Of a stretch of 64,000 nucleotides of DNA, positions 63,435 to 64,000 are shown in pieces (position 1 is the stretch's first letter; each line of letters opens with the position of its first letter). The notes beneath the pieces were generated by a model, which was given only the letters and a program-made list of their open reading frames with translations, had not been told where the DNA came from and did no database searches. Source of the stretch: Bradyrhizobium guangzhouense (lineage in GTDB: Bacteria; Pseudomonadota; Alphaproteobacteria; Rhizobiales; Xanthobacteraceae); contig NZ_CP030054.1 in NCBI RefSeq assembly GCF_004114955.1, positions 372,001 to 436,000 on the forward strand. Direction: 5' to 3'. The position numbers and the translations under genes are program-made.

Positions 63435-64000
63435 TCATGCCGTCACTGCCTGCGCTGGGTTCCGATAATCCTCCTTCCGGGTGAGCATGGCCCAAATCGT
63501 CCGAGCCATCTTGTTCGCCAAGGCGATCGCCACAAGCATGCGCGGCTTCCTCGCCAGCATCTGCGCCAGCCAGGATCCGCTAGGGATCGACTTGCGCCCG
63601 AGCCAGTTCAGCCGCGACATCGCCCCAACGATGAGCAACTGGCGAATGTCCGCCTGTCCTTCCTTCGAAACGCGTCCGAGCCTTTCCTTTCCCCCTGAGG
63701 AATGTTGCCGTGGGACCAAGCCGAGCCAAGCCGCGAAGTCTCGGCCACGTCGAAAGGCCGCCATGTCGGGCGCGAAAGCCTCGATCGCGAGTGCGGTCAG
63801 CGGGCCGACCCCCGGCATTGTCTGCAGCCGCTGCGCCGTGACCGTCCGCGTCGCCAACTTCTTGAGCTGCTCTGCCTTGGCATCGATCCGCTCCGTCTTG
63901 TAGGCGATCTGATCAATGAGACTCCGACATTCCTCGCGGACCAGTTCTGGTAGATCGCTGTTCGGATCTTCGAGGATTGCGTCAATGCGTTTAAGTTGTT
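63435..64000 (-). CDS. IS110-family transposase, cut by the window edge
   Basis: C-terminal part of a gene with the same sequence as 47,319-47,884: [32 protein letters not shown] and KMARTIWAML. The 5' end lies beyond position 64,000. Confidence 0.88.
   Translation of the reverse strand, partial: QLKRIDAILEDPNSDLPELVREECRSLIDQIAYKTERIDAKAEQLKKLATRTVTAQRLQTMPGVGPLTALAIEAFAPDMAAFRRGRDFAAWLGLVPRQHSSGGKERLGRVSKEGQADIRQLLIVGAMSRLNWLGRKSIPSGSWLAQMLARKPRMLVAIALANKMARTIWAMLTRKEDYRNPAQAVTA

Overview
The window reads as part of a rhizobial symbiosis island, most likely from Bradyrhizobium. Three things suggest this. It holds a second-copy type sigma-54 gene (rpoN2-like). It has a very dense, many-layered load of insertion sequences of families common in that genus (IS66, IS21, IS3, IS110, IS256, IS91, IS5, RIT, group II intron). 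It also has several good sigma-54 (-24/-12) promoters, some with NifA-type upstream sites (TGT-N10-ACA). The genus call is inference; no rRNA, tRNA or nod/nif structural gene was seen.

Layout. 1-22,990 is almost entirely mobile-element debris: a group II intron 5' remnant, IS66 pieces, a broken large serine recombinase, IS21 and IS110 remnants, an IS3 remnant, an IS256 with frameshifts, half of an IS21 element, an IS91 element with its integrase, and a four-level nest (IS110 inside IS3 inside a group II intron inside IS66). 23,027-25,077 carries two cargo genes on the minus strand, a C45/penicillin acyltransferase-like enzyme and a GNAT-like protein. 25,318-32,500 has the other half of the IS21 element and an IS66 element whose tnpC is split by a three-recombinase RIT element. 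33,137-41,080 is the main cargo block: a crotonyl-CoA carboxylase/reductase (ccr), an acyl-CoA ligase, a MATE exporter and small ORFs. 41,343-49,800 returns to mobile DNA (IS5, IS110, IS21 plus IS110, IS66). 50,456-57,440 holds an outer-membrane beta-barrel protein, an EctB-type diaminobutyrate aminotransferase, an aspartokinase and rpoN2. 57,990-64,000 has more IS remnants, a cold-shock protein and a direct repeat of the IS21+IS110 block at 44,629-47,884 (offset 16,116 bp).

How the genes may work together (inference). ccr, the acyl-CoA ligase, a 73-aa ORF and the aspartokinase each have a candidate sigma-54 promoter, and rpoN2 lies in the same window. Aspartokinase and EctB would feed aspartate toward 2,4-diaminobutyrate, but EctA and EctC are not here. 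Ccr makes ethylmalonyl-CoA-type extender units, the ligase activates acyl groups, the C45 and GNAT-like proteins could transfer acyl groups, and the MATE protein could export a product. A NifA/RpoN-controlled specialised metabolite made in nodules is a testable idea, not a demonstrated pathway.

Most mobile-element ORFs are broken by single-base frameshifts, so the IS layers are largely decayed. Apparently intact transposition genes are IS91 plus its integrase, IS110 at 42,365, IS110 at 47,319, istA/istB at 60,872-63,297, and RIT recombinases A and C.
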